Both the position numbers and the translations under genes were made by a program. A stretch of DNA of 64,000 nt from Hymenobacter sp. YC55 (GTDB taxonomy: Bacteria > Bacteroidota > Bacteroidia > Cytophagales > Hymenobacteraceae), in contig NZ_JARNTX010000001.1 of NCBI RefSeq assembly GCF_029433095.1, positions 186,001 through 250,000 of the forward strand. The letters run 5' to 3'. Below, piece by piece: positions 42,838 to 49,692 of the stretch. The first letter of the stretch is position 1. Each line of letters starts with the position of its first letter. Below the pieces are notes generated by a model. The model was not told where the DNA came from. It ran no database searches and saw only the letters and a list, made by a program, of their open reading frames with translations.

Positions 42838-43301
42838 AGCCCGGGTATCTGATTGGCCGGATTCCAAAGGCCTAATGAGCCTTTAGCCGGCAGTGGCTCC
42901 GGCAGCACCTGCACATGAGCTAAGTGCCAAGCAAAGCGGCCCGGCTCATAGTTGCCACAGGCTCTCTCAGTGTCGCTCAGCTGAGCCGGGTGCAGTTCGT
43001 TTGCTTGCGGCAGTGGGCTATCCACGATGATCCGGCTCACTTCTAGGAGCTCACAGCTGCAGATGATCACACCTCGGGGCAAGGTTTTGAAGGTGAGGCC
43101 GTGCTTTTCCAGAATGCCGCGGATAATCGGATCTTGCTCACTCACTTCCCGAGCCCAGCGCGGGCTGCCGGCGCTAGCATGAATCAGCAGCGGCCCCCGG
43201 TGTTTCGTTGAGAATGAGCGGGTTTCGTTGTACTTGTAGCCGAGGGTAATCAGTGTTGCATAAGGCTGAACCAGAGAGAGGGCGCGTAGTGGTGACTTCA
43301 T
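42834..43301 (-). CDS. ASCH-domain protein
   Basis: I use the ATG at 43301 (MKSPLRALSLVQPYATLITL), which gives 155 residues. The start matches the ASCH (PUA-like) pattern 'ALSLxQPYAxLIxLGxK..ETRSFSTKHRGPLLIHA'. Such domains bind RNA, and some have RNase activity; many phages carry one. The start lies 128 bases inside the preceding frame, an unusually long overlap. The C-terminal half is divergent. Confidence 0.75.
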   Translation of the reverse strand: MKSPLRALSLVQPYATLITLGYKYNETRSFSTKHRGPLLIHASAGSPRWAREVSEQDPIIRGILEKHGLTFKTLPRGVIICSCELLEVSRIIVDSPLPQANELHPAQLSDTERACGNYEPGRFAWHLAHVQVLPEPLPAKGSLGLWNPANQIPGL

Positions 43302-43620
43302 AAAGGGGGAAGTTTTTCGGAGTTTTCGGAGGGGTGGTGAGTACTTTGATAGCCTGCTCAGGTGTTTCAATGACGTGATACTCTGAGCCCCGCCATGTGT
43401 CTCTAAAGGCGGTTTCTCCGGCGGTGAGCTTGCGGCCGGATTTGGGCTGAGCCGGATCTTTGATCTCAAAAATGAAATCCCGGCCTCTGTAGCCCACTAG
43501 CATATCAAAGCAGTTCGGAATCTGAAACGTGTCTAGGACACTGGCACCGATGGCCATCACGGTGCTTTTGATCAGCCGGTGATTGCCATCGGTACGGGCG
43601 GCGGTTCTGACTTTAGCCAT
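43174..43620 (-). CDS. phage nuclease-like protein (PD-(D/E)xK / VRR-NUC type)
   Basis: I use the ATG at 43620 (MAKVRTAARTDGNHRLIKST). The 148-residue frame has the pattern FDMLVGYRGRDFIFEIKDPA, with a candidate catalytic D...ExK set, then RKLTAGETAFRDTWRG, as in small phage Holliday-junction or VRR-type nucleases. The first 105 residues look like the domain. The last 43 codons overlap the ASCH gene and are probably only run-on sequence until the next stop. Confidence 0.65.
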   Translation of the reverse strand: MAKVRTAARTDGNHRLIKSTVMAIGASVLDTFQIPNCFDMLVGYRGRDFIFEIKDPAQPKSGRKLTAGETAFRDTWRGSEYHVIETPEQAIKVLTTPPKTPKNFPLYEVTTTRPLSGSALCNTDYPRLQVQRNPLILNETPGAAADSC

Positions 43621-44077
43621 GGTGATGTAGCAGCATGGCCCGCTGCAGGCAGTTTTTGCAGGTGATTTGCTGATCATAGAGAGCGGCCGGGCCGCCGGTG
43701 CCATCAGCGTATTGAGGTGCTTTTTCTCCCTCATAGCGGAGCTCCCCGGTATCGTAGTCGATAGCTGAGCGGCACAACCACTCCCCGGCCTGCCGGCTGA
43801 TCAGGTTGCGGCCAGCGCCGGCTTCAAATGGTTCTAGCAGCATGATGTGCACCGCCGGCAGGTTTTGCTCCCACATTGGCTCACCCTGATAGCGGGGTTT
43901 CCGGATGCCACCCTGCCAGCGGAACGGCAGCCGGCGCCTCAGGCTCTCATTGGCCTGCTCATGCTGCCGGCGTAAAGCCAGGGACCGCTGCAGCTGGTGC
44001 TCACGGTCTATATCACCTTGCACCCGGTAGCGCTGCTCTCTCTCCTTATCTTCCTGCGAGTAGAAAACACTGCTCAT
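43613..44077 (-). CDS. unknown early-operon protein
   Basis: A 154-residue protein rich in Arg/Gln/Glu at the start (SQEDKEREQRYRVQG), with a later CKNC (about 142-145) and a His-rich end (LLHHHG). It overlaps the nuclease-like gene by eight bases. No family is recognised; the single CxxC may bind metal. Confidence 0.5.
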   Translation of the reverse strand: MSSVFYSQEDKEREQRYRVQGDIDREHQLQRSLALRRQHEQANESLRRRLPFRWQGGIRKPRYQGEPMWEQNLPAVHIMLLEPFEAGAGRNLISRQAGEWLCRSAIDYDTGELRYEGEKAPQYADGTGGPAALYDQQITCKNCLQRAMLLHHHG

Positions 44078-44087
44078 CTGTTCAGTT

Positions 44088-44246
44088 TTAACGGTTTCGC
44101 TGCTGTTGCTGCTCTCTTTGGCGCCTCAGCTGCTCAATGAATTTTCGGGTTTGCTCGTCTCCGGCGTACAGCCGCTGCAGCCGCTGTAATTCAGCTTCAT
44201 CGACTTGCCGGAGGCGAGTGCGGATCTGACTCAGGATCGTGCTCAT
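44088..44246 (-). CDS. small helical protein, 52 residues
   Basis: A short ORF starting at the ATG of 44246 (MSTILSQIRTRLRQVDEAEL), highly charged, Gln/Arg-rich helix at the end (QLRRQREQQQQRNR). The start overlaps the gene before as TGATG, which supports it. Unknown. Confidence 0.5.
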   Translation of the reverse strand: MSTILSQIRTRLRQVDEAELQRLQRLYAGDEQTRKFIEQLRRQREQQQQRNR

Positions 44247-45223
44247 CAGGCGGCGCTGCTTTGTCGGTGTCGGTAGTTGTCCCTCAGCTGGTGCAGGTGC
44301 TGCTCTATGTCGGTACCAATGCTCAGATGATATTTTATCCAATCTCTGAGCAGTCGTTTGCGGCAAGCATTCACCACTGAATCAGCAAAGGGGTGGTTCT
44401 CCGGCCACTTGCCGGCGCGTAGCAGATCCCAAAAGGAGCGGCCGTGCCGGTAATCATCCATTGATTGCGGCGGCCGTTGGGCGCGGAGTATGGCCTCTTT
44501 CCGGCGCATGTCCACATACTGAGCCGGCGTTTTGAAACCGTTGAAGGCTCCGACCTTTTTCAGCCAATTGTAGAGCACATTGCCCTGATCCAAGGGCTCT
44601 GGGAAAAAGGCAATCGGGTGCTCCGGCGTGGCGTTGCCACTTGCCCAGGCGGCAAGCTCTGCCACCTGCCGAGGAAAGCCGGCGCTCAGATCCGGCGGCG
44701 GCAGCTGCAGGCGCTGCTCAGCACAGGCCTGCAGCACTTTCAGCGCCGGCGCCCGTTGGCTCAGCTGGTAAGAGCGGAGCCACCCGGCAATCTGCGGCAG
44801 GCTGCACTGCAGAATGTCTTTTTCACCTTTCCACTTGCCGGAGCACCCCTGCCGGAGTGCGGCGCTGATTTCCATCAGTTTGAGGGCCGGAAAGTCACGC
44901 TGTACCATCTCCGCCACTGCCGTGCTGAGCACTAGCAGATCCTTGCCAGAAAGCAGCGTATTGCTATGCCCTAGCAGGAAAGGCACCATGCTCAGCGGCT
45001 CAAATAGATCCTCAATCAGATCCGTGGTGGCCATCCGGCTCACCGCCGGCTGCTGAGAGCAGATCAGCAGGGCCGCACTCTCAACCGATGGCATGAGGCC
45101 GGCCGGCACCATGTCCGGCGTGAAAGATGGCACCGCCGGCAGGTGCCGGTGCACCGTGGCCACCTGCATGCCGGCGGCACTGGCCACCTGCAGCATGCTT
45201 CCGAGTCGTTGAATTTCAGCCAT
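44246..45223 (-). CDS. unknown protein next to the initiator, possible replication role
   Basis: I use the ATG at 45223 (MAEIQRLGSMLQVASAAG), about 325 residues, overlapping the initiator-like gene by eight bases. The middle part SGKDLLVLSTAVAEM ... EISAALRQGCSGKW ... DILQCSLPQIAGWLRSY follows a pattern seen in proteins next to replication genes of Bacteroidota phages. I see no Walker motif, so a helicase loader of the DnaC type is not supported. A replication accessory role is inferred from place. Confidence 0.5.
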   Translation of the reverse strand: MAEIQRLGSMLQVASAAGMQVATVHRHLPAVPSFTPDMVPAGLMPSVESAALLICSQQPAVSRMATTDLIEDLFEPLSMVPFLLGHSNTLLSGKDLLVLSTAVAEMVQRDFPALKLMEISAALRQGCSGKWKGEKDILQCSLPQIAGWLRSYQLSQRAPALKVLQACAEQRLQLPPPDLSAGFPRQVAELAAWASGNATPEHPIAFFPEPLDQGNVLYNWLKKVGAFNGFKTPAQYVDMRRKEAILRAQRPPQSMDDYRHGRSFWDLLRAGKWPENHPFADSVVNACRKRLLRDWIKYHLSIGTDIEQHLHQLRDNYRHRQSSAA

Positions 45224-46235
45224 GATTTCCCCCGGTTTGAGCTCTGAGCAATGCCCGGGCCTCACTCACTGAATCGGTGCGCTTTTCCACTTGTGAGCCC
45301 GATTTCAAAGCTGCGGCGGCCTGCCGATTTGCTTTGTAGTCGATATAGCTAAACTGCCGGGCAACGGCCCGCCAATTACGAATTGGCTTGCCGTGCTCCC
45401 CAGCGCACCACCCGAAACCATCATAGTAATCAAAGAACAGGTGCCCTTTGCCGGCATGCTTGCTTACCTCCGGATCATGATGGCTAGCCAGGTATTCATC
45501 TACCATGGCGGCATCTTTCGGCCGGCCACCTTCCCACTTGCGCGGATCATCATCGGAAAGCCGCGGATCAACGAAACCACCGCGGTACTGCACTGGCTCA
45601 TCAGCTGCAGCTGGCGCCGCGCCCCCCCCGGTGTGCGGAGCCGACGCGGTAGCGCCGTTAGGGGAAAAATCAGCCTCAACTATTTTTTTTTCAGTTGCCG
45701 AGGCGCCCCTCTCTGTTACGTCAATCTTTTTATCTATACTCTTAATGTTGGTGTCACCGGATGATAGTTTTTGTGATAGTTTCGGTGACAGTTTTTCAGC
45801 CTCAGCAGTAGAAAAACTATCACATAAACTGTCACTGTATGATAGTTTATGTGATAGATTCGGTGACAGTTTTTCGGTGCCGTTTTCATTCACCTGCCGG
45901 AGCCGGTACTCTCCCTTTTTGCCGGCGCCGTGGTGGCCACCTTCAAACTCAACTATACCCCGGGCCATCAAGCCGGCGCGAGCTTTTTTGAGCCCGTTCA
46001 CTGACTTGATGCCGGTGGCCATGCACAGGAATGTATCAGCAAACTGCTGCGGCTGCTGCCACTTCCGATCATTGAAAAAGGCTAGCAGTTTGATGTAAAG
46101 GCGGGTTTCGTATAGATCAAAGGCCTCAACCTGATCCAACACGTTAAACTGATTCATGTAATCGATATAGCTCATTCGGGTGGCTGGGTGCGCGTCACCG
46201 ATGTGAGGCACCATCAGAGCGGGCGCGGAAGTCAT
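45216..46235 (-). CDS. replication initiator-like protein (winged-helix), carries iterons
   Basis: A 339-residue protein. The first 110 residues look like an N-terminal winged helix of phage initiators (FDLYETRLYIKLLAFFNDRKW and GIKSVNGLKKARAGLMARGI, with a strand pair ending GEYRLRQV). Residues about 120-160 contain repeated 'KLSxxLSxKLS' units that mirror DNA iterons. A charged linker follows, then a C-terminal part with NWRAVARQFSYIDYK, as in phage O and DnaD-type proteins. Lambda O also carries its origin inside its gene. It is near the start of the early operon. Confidence 0.7.
   Translation of the reverse strand: MTSAPALMVPHIGDAHPATRMSYIDYMNQFNVLDQVEAFDLYETRLYIKLLAFFNDRKWQQPQQFADTFLCMATGIKSVNGLKKARAGLMARGIVEFEGGHHGAGKKGEYRLRQVNENGTEKLSPNLSHKLSYSDSLCDSFSTAEAEKLSPKLSQKLSSGDTNIKSIDKKIDVTERGASATEKKIVEADFSPNGATASAPHTGGGAAPAAADEPVQYRGGFVDPRLSDDDPRKWEGGRPKDAAMVDEYLASHHDPEVSKHAGKGHLFFDYYDGFGWCAGEHGKPIRNWRAVARQFSYIDYKANRQAAAALKSGSQVEKRTDSVSEARALLRAQTGGNHG
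45762..45872. repeat. iteron array, putative phage replication origin
   Basis: Eight TGAYAGTTT-type units: direct at 45762, 45774 and 45786; inverted at 45814 and 45826; direct at 45840, 45852 (one mismatch) and 45864. Within each group the step is 12 bases. They lie inside the initiator gene. The layout resembles lambdoid origins; function is inferred. Confidence 0.75.
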
Positions 46236-46450
46236 AGCGGTAAGGTTTGCTGCTGAGGTATCGTAGCCTTAAGCAGAGTGATGGCATGCCGGAGCACGGC
46301 AATGCGTAGGGCGGCGGTTTCGCGGGTAAGCTGGTACTTGCCTTGGCGCACCCAATCAGGATAGCAGCGCTCACGCATGCCGAGCTCACGCCGGAGCTCA
46401 GTGAGCACAGCCTCCGTATCAACTTTGGGGAACGGGCCTAAGTAGCTCAT
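46232..46450 (-). CDS. small protein before the initiator
   Basis: A 72-residue helical protein (MSYLGPFPKVDTEAVLTELR) with ATGA overlaps at both ends. No motif seen. It probably acts early in infection. Confidence 0.5.
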   Translation of the reverse strand: MSYLGPFPKVDTEAVLTELRRELGMRERCYPDWVRQGKYQLTRETAALRIAVLRHAITLLKATIPQQQTLPL

Positions 46451-46863
46451 GCTGCAGCGCTTTCTACAGGTTGAGCAACCTCCGCGGCAATAGCGGCCCG
46501 GCGCTCTGCCAGATCTGCCGGCAGATCCCCTTTGAGTTCCGTTATGGTTTTGATCAGCCGGGTGATACTGATCTCAGCCCGCTCTCTGGTTACGCGGTTG
46601 ATATTGAGTAGATAGCTAAGCTTTGCAGAACGAGAGACAACGCTGTTATTGAGCAGCAGCATGATTAGCTCTCTTTGCAGATCCGAGAGGTACACCACCC
46701 CGGCCGCGGCATCGGCGGCATTCTTGGCCGCTACAGCCTCCGCGGCCGTGGCCGGCCTGCTTACTTGCATCGGCGCCGGCGTGGACTTTTCGGAATGCGC
46801 TATATCATAGCTTTCTACCTTATTTTTTATCTTGCTATCGCTGGTTTTTTCGAAAGTATCCAT
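46447..46863 (-). CDS. unknown protein, first of the initiator sub-operon
   Basis: A 138-residue protein with a hydrophilic, Ala/Lys-rich first half and a helical second half (DLQRELIMLLLNNSVVSR, then NINRVTRERAEISITRLIKT). The second half could be a DNA-binding helix pair. It overlaps the next gene by four bases. Unknown family. Confidence 0.5.
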   Translation of the reverse strand: MDTFEKTSDSKIKNKVESYDIAHSEKSTPAPMQVSRPATAAEAVAAKNAADAAAGVVYLSDLQRELIMLLLNNSVVSRSAKLSYLLNINRVTRERAEISITRLIKTITELKGDLPADLAERRAAIAAEVAQPVESAAA

Positions 46864-46917
46864 TAGTTTTGTTCTAAGCTTTCATGAATGCCTGCTATTT
46901 GTAGGCAAGCAAAACTT

Positions 46918-46949
46918 AAAGCGGCCACCCGGCGAGGGGTGGCCGCTTT
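46918..46949. terminator. terminator, 13-bp hairpin
   Basis: AAAGCGGCCACCC (46918-46930) pairs with GGGTGGCCGCTTT (46937-46949). A T run follows on the plus side. On the minus side it lies after 46956, so it limits read-through from the immediate-early genes to the initiator operon. Confidence 0.75.
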
Positions 46950-46955
46950 GTTTTT

Positions 46956-47294
46956 TTAAGCAGCAGCTTCAAACCGTGCCGGTAGGAGGCTGATGGCTGA
47001 AACCTGATCGAATTGTTGTTGGGGCCGGCGGTGGCTACGCCGAACGGTTTCCGGTAGCTCTGCAATGGAGGCTACGTGGTAGGAGCCGGAGCCCACCCAG
47101 GTAGAGCTCTGCTGCAGTTCCCGGCGGAATGATTCACCGGCCCGGCGGGCCTCCGCTTCGGCGTACTTCTTAGCGCGGGCACTGGTGCCTGAGGCTGTAG
47201 CGCTGCCGGCAAATTGGCCGTCAATGGTGGCCGTTGCAGTCCACTCCCCATTTTTGAGAGTGGAGTTGATGATGATGATACCTTTAGCTTCCAT
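46956..47294 (-). CDS. unknown small protein of the early region
   Basis: A 112-residue protein. The beta-rich start (GIIIINSTLKNGEWTATATID) and a helix with SARAKKYAEAEARRAGESF are similar to a double-stranded-RNA-binding-like arrangement, but the support is weak. It stands between terminator and the 79-residue gene. Confidence 0.5.
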   Translation of the reverse strand: MEAKGIIIINSTLKNGEWTATATIDGQFAGSATASGTSARAKKYAEAEARRAGESFRRELQQSSTWVGSGSYHVASIAELPETVRRSHRRPQQQFDQVSAISLLPARFEAAA

Positions 47295-47334
47295 CGGCGA
47301 GAATGGGTTAAGGGTGAAAAAATGTATGAAAGGA

Positions 47335-47574
47335 CTAGTGAGCTTGCATTTGAAAAGCAGCGCGGCGGGCGCGTTCCGTTTTGAGCACTATTGGCGTTTC
47401 TTCTTTGAAGCGCGGCATTGTGATGTTGATTTCCTCACAGCGGCGCTCCAATTGTTCCATATCTGCCAGTCGTACCAGAGCCTCCGGTAAATACTTGGCT
47501 ATCAGTTCCGAGTAGTCAATGATGCTAGGCAGTGCGGGCCGTTGATCAGTAGTAAGAGTAAGGGTGTAGCTCAT
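47335..47574 (-). CDS. unknown small early protein
   Basis: A 79-residue protein with Leu-rich helices, starting MSYTLTLTTDQRPALPSI. It begins 33 bases from the candidate operators at 47607-47651, so it should be controlled by the lysogeny switch. Function unknown. Confidence 0.5.
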   Translation of the reverse strand: MSYTLTLTTDQRPALPSIIDYSELIAKYLPEALVRLADMEQLERRCEEINITMPRFKEETPIVLKTERARRAAFQMQAH

Positions 47575-47606
47575 CGGTAGTGGTATATTATTGATGAGCC
47601 AAATTT

Positions 47607-47651
47607 ATGAAGCATTTCATATTTCACAATAGGATACATGAAAACATTCAT
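47607..47651. promoter_or_regulatory. candidate operators: two ATGAA-N4-TTCAT palindromes
   Basis: ATGAAGCATTTCAT (47607-47620) and ATGAAAACATTCAT (47638-47651), 31 bases apart, that is about three helix turns. They lie just upstream of the minus-strand gene at 47574. They are good candidates for repressor binding. Confidence 0.5.
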
Positions 47652-47687
47652 TAGCGAGGGCAAAAAAATATCATGCCCTCACACGCC

Positions 47688-47954
47688 CTAGGCTGCCGCC
47701 AATGTCTGCGCCGGCACAAAAAGACGCTGCCAGAAGAAAAGGAGCTCCCAATCCTCCGATCCGTACAATTTCACATTGTACATATGAGTGCGGCCTTTCT
47801 TGGTCTTTAGATGAGGAAATTCACGCCGGGTAAAGGCGCCGTAATCATCTGGCATATGCGGCGTAACCTTAGCCAGCTGCTCTCTAAAGAGCCTTAGGCG
47901 TTGCTCCTTGGGTAGCTCAAGGATAGCAGTAAGGTTATTCTGAGATACTTCCAT
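47688..47954 (-). CDS. small protein divergent from the repressor (Cro-like position)
   Basis: I use the ATG at 47954 (MEVSQNNLTAILELPKEQRL), which gives 88 residues. It lies opposite the repressor, where Cro or another early regulator is expected. It has helices but no clear helix-turn-helix. An Arg/Lys segment (FPHLKTKKGRTHMYN) could bind DNA. The role is inferred from place. Confidence 0.55.
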   Translation of the reverse strand: MEVSQNNLTAILELPKEQRLRLFREQLAKVTPHMPDDYGAFTRREFPHLKTKKGRTHMYNVKLYGSEDWELLFFWQRLFVPAQTLAAA

Positions 47955-48080
47955 ATGAAAGGCTTTGTATTTTATGAAATTTACTCTACGTTTGTCCCTT
48001 AGTTGTGGACAATAACGGCTCAAATATATGAGAAGTTTTGTCTAACATGAAATTAATCATAGAGTGTATTAATCGTATTA
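47955..48080. promoter_or_regulatory. lysogeny switch region
   Basis: 126 AT-rich bases between divergent genes. ATGAAATTAATCAT (48047-48060) is a near copy of the palindromes at 47607 and 47638 (one base differs from ATGAA-N4-TTCAT). ATTAAT repeats lie at 48069-48081. Promoters in both directions are expected. Confidence 0.5.
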
Positions 48081-48530
48081 ATGGAAGGGATTAATGAAAG
48101 GCTTGCTCAGTTGCGGGAAGCAACCGGCAAGACTAAAACCGATTTTGCCCGGTTCACCGGCATTGAGCAGAGCCGCTACTCTAATTTCGAAAGCGGTAAA
48201 AACAAGCCGGCACAGGATGCGCTTGCACTGCTTGCCGAGAGAATCCCAAATCTCAATTTTCATTGGCTGCTCACCGGAAAAGGCCAAATGTTCACTGAGC
48301 TCAAACCGGACGTAGTAAAGCAGCCGGTAATGAGCCCGCTGCAGGAAAGCCAGGAACTACGCGAGATGCGCAAGGATCGGGATATGTGGCGTGAGATGGC
48401 CCTCACATTGGCCAAGTCACCCAGCGCCGGCCTCTCCGCTGCCACGGGTACCGATGATTTAAATTTCGTCATGAGTAACCGACTGGCAGCGGAGCTTACC
48501 CCGGCCACCCCTTTGAAAATGGTGTCTTAG
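48081..48530 (+). CDS. XRE-family phage repressor (CI-like)
   Basis: A 149-residue DNA-binding protein that should keep the prophage silent. The N-terminal helix-turn-helix is clear: MEGINERLAQLREATGKTKT, then DFARFTGIEQSRYSNFESGK and the LNFHWLLTGKGQMF segment (about 58-71) common in Bacteroidota phage repressors. The rest is a helical oligomerisation part (LREMRKDRDMWREMALTL). No peptidase (LexA-type) Ser/Lys pair is seen, so induction by self-cleavage is not supported. It lies 80 bases from attR and divergent from the early genes. Confidence 0.82.
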   Translation: MEGINERLAQLREATGKTKTDFARFTGIEQSRYSNFESGKNKPAQDALALLAERIPNLNFHWLLTGKGQMFTELKPDVVKQPVMSPLQESQELREMRKDRDMWREMALTLAKSPSAGLSAATGTDDLNFVMSNRLAAELTPATPLKMVS

Positions 48531-48600
48531 GTAACTCTATCGGTTACTCCGCCTTATGCACGATTCATAAGGTGCTGTACAAGAAGATGTTAATAGCAGT

Positions 48601-48626
48601 AGGGTTCATGAGCCTGCAGCTCCACA
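48601..48626 (+). repeat. attR (prophage right attachment site)
   Basis: AGGGTTC (48601-48607), ATGAG (48608-48612), CCTGCAGCTCCACA (48613-48626). It matches attL in both flanks but not in the five bases between. A candidate integrase arm site CGGTTACTC lies 52 bases before it (48541-48549). Confidence 0.85.
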
Positions 48627-48628
48627 GA

Positions 48629-48659
48629 AAACGCCGCTTCCAGTTTGGGAGCGGCGTTT
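48629..48659 (+). terminator. terminator just after attR, original ssrA terminator
   Basis: AAACGCCGCTTCC (48629-48641) and GGGAGCGGCGTTT (48647-48659) form a 13-bp stem (one G-U pair) with a T run after it. It lies right after attR, where the chromosome resumes, so before integration it most likely ended ssrA. Confidence 0.8.
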
Positions 48660-48739
48660 TTGTTTTTACACGACGTGCTACTGTCGTAAGTCTAACAGTA
48701 TGAAATGGTGGCCCTTCACTTCTTTCATAATGCACAAAA

Positions 48740-48763
48740 AGCCCTGCCATATGGGGCAGGGCT
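48740..48763 (-). terminator. terminator of the small membrane peptide gene
   Basis: AGCCCTGCC (48740-48748) pairs with GGCAGGGCT (48755-48763). The A run before it gives a T run on the minus strand. Confidence 0.75.
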
Positions 48764-48816
48764 CAGGAAATGTATTGCTAGTACTTAAAAAGGATTTTTT
48801 GATAATCAGGGCTTGA

Positions 48817-48945
48817 TTACCAGCCGTAAGTGGACACGGCATACGTTAGAAACGAGAAAACCAGCGTGACAAGCAGAAAGCCAATGATTGTGCTCGTGGC
48901 TACCTTTCGTTTTTTCGAACGTCGGCGTCGGCGTTTTTCGGGCAT
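48817..48945 (-). CDS. 42-residue basic single-span membrane peptide
   Basis: This small ORF starts at the ATG complementary to 48943-48945. It encodes MPEKRRRRRSKKRKVATS followed by a membrane span (IIGFLLVTLVFSFLTYAVS) and ends YGW. The strongly basic, cytosolic start and single span are unlikely by chance, and a good terminator follows at 48740-48763. The protein may be an envelope or ribosome-related small protein; I do not know the family. Confidence 0.65.
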   Translation of the reverse strand: MPEKRRRRRSKKRKVATSTIIGFLLVTLVFSFLTYAVSTYGW

Positions 48946-49692
48946 AGCGGCGTTTTTTGAGTGGTACTTGATATACGTGCTGCAGTATAATTATAGATTT
49001 CTTGATCCAGAAAATTCCTAGACTAATGACGGATTTGAATTGGCTAACAGCCATATATAGCAGACGAATGGTATAAGCGCTTACAGTATAGGTAGTGGGA
49101 TAATTATAAAAATTAAGCTTAGCCTACTATGCTTTAAGTCTTGTTTAAACAAGTGTACTGGGAATGTAGGTTACTGCTGCAATAAACGGCGTTTTCGAGC
49201 TTTAAGGTGATGCTGATACAGTGGCAATATCTGAAGCAATGTATTGATATTCAGTGAATAACATGCTGCATAGTATATGTGGCTTCTCGCTGTTAGCCTT
49301 GTGATGCAAAACTGGAAAATTCGGGTTTGCAAGGCAGGTAACACCTCTGCTACTAAGCAAGCACAACACTGGAATGAACAGCAACTACAACAGTGGTATC
49401 TAGTGGTGGCAACTCAGGATAATGGCTGTTTCAGCTTGTTACGCGTCTTGTAAATAGTAGGTCATTCATACTTTGCATGAATTCCCCGTAACTCGCTGTA
49501 GCATAGGGTATATGAGCTTTTTGGTAGAGCGCTGCCAAGATTTCAGCACGCAGCATACCCAAGTGCTGAGCTAGCGGTAAATGCCACAATTATGTGAAAA
49601 AGTAAATTTCTTATTGTCACATTTCGTGGATAGGTTTGGGAACTACACTCTAGGTAGTACTTGACCTGATTTCTTCCATCCTAAATTTTTCT
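48946..49692. other. long intergenic region upstream of the M36 peptidase
   Basis: About 750 bases, AT-rich for this genome, with no supported ORF. It should hold promoters of the small membrane peptide (minus) and of the peptidase (plus). A small palindrome (ATTCAT/ATGAAT) is at about 49463-49481. I see no RNA gene. Confidence 0.4.

Larger units (their letters stand above)
9592..48626. mobile_element. integrated contractile-tailed prophage, about 39 kb, in ssrA
   Basis: A 14-base core (CCTGCAGCTCCACA) occurs at the 3' end of ssrA (9592-9605) and again at 48613-48626, 39,021 bases apart. Between the copies lie an integrase beside the left copy, a full set of head, contractile tail, lysis, packaging and early genes, and a repressor beside the right copy. 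All structural modules look present, so the prophage may be intact. Three low-GC gene groups (11137-13186, 36546-37388, 40748-41732) look like later cargo. Confidence 0.92.

Noticed and set aside
45762..45872. CRISPR array as an explanation for the regular repeats
   Set aside because: Units are 9 bases with 3-base gaps in both orientations, lie inside a coding frame, and no cas genes are present; iterons fit better.
49055..49692. Possible small RNA or hidden gene in the long gap before the M36 protease
   Set aside because: I found no conserved hairpin with T run and no ORF with a usable start, so nothing is supported.
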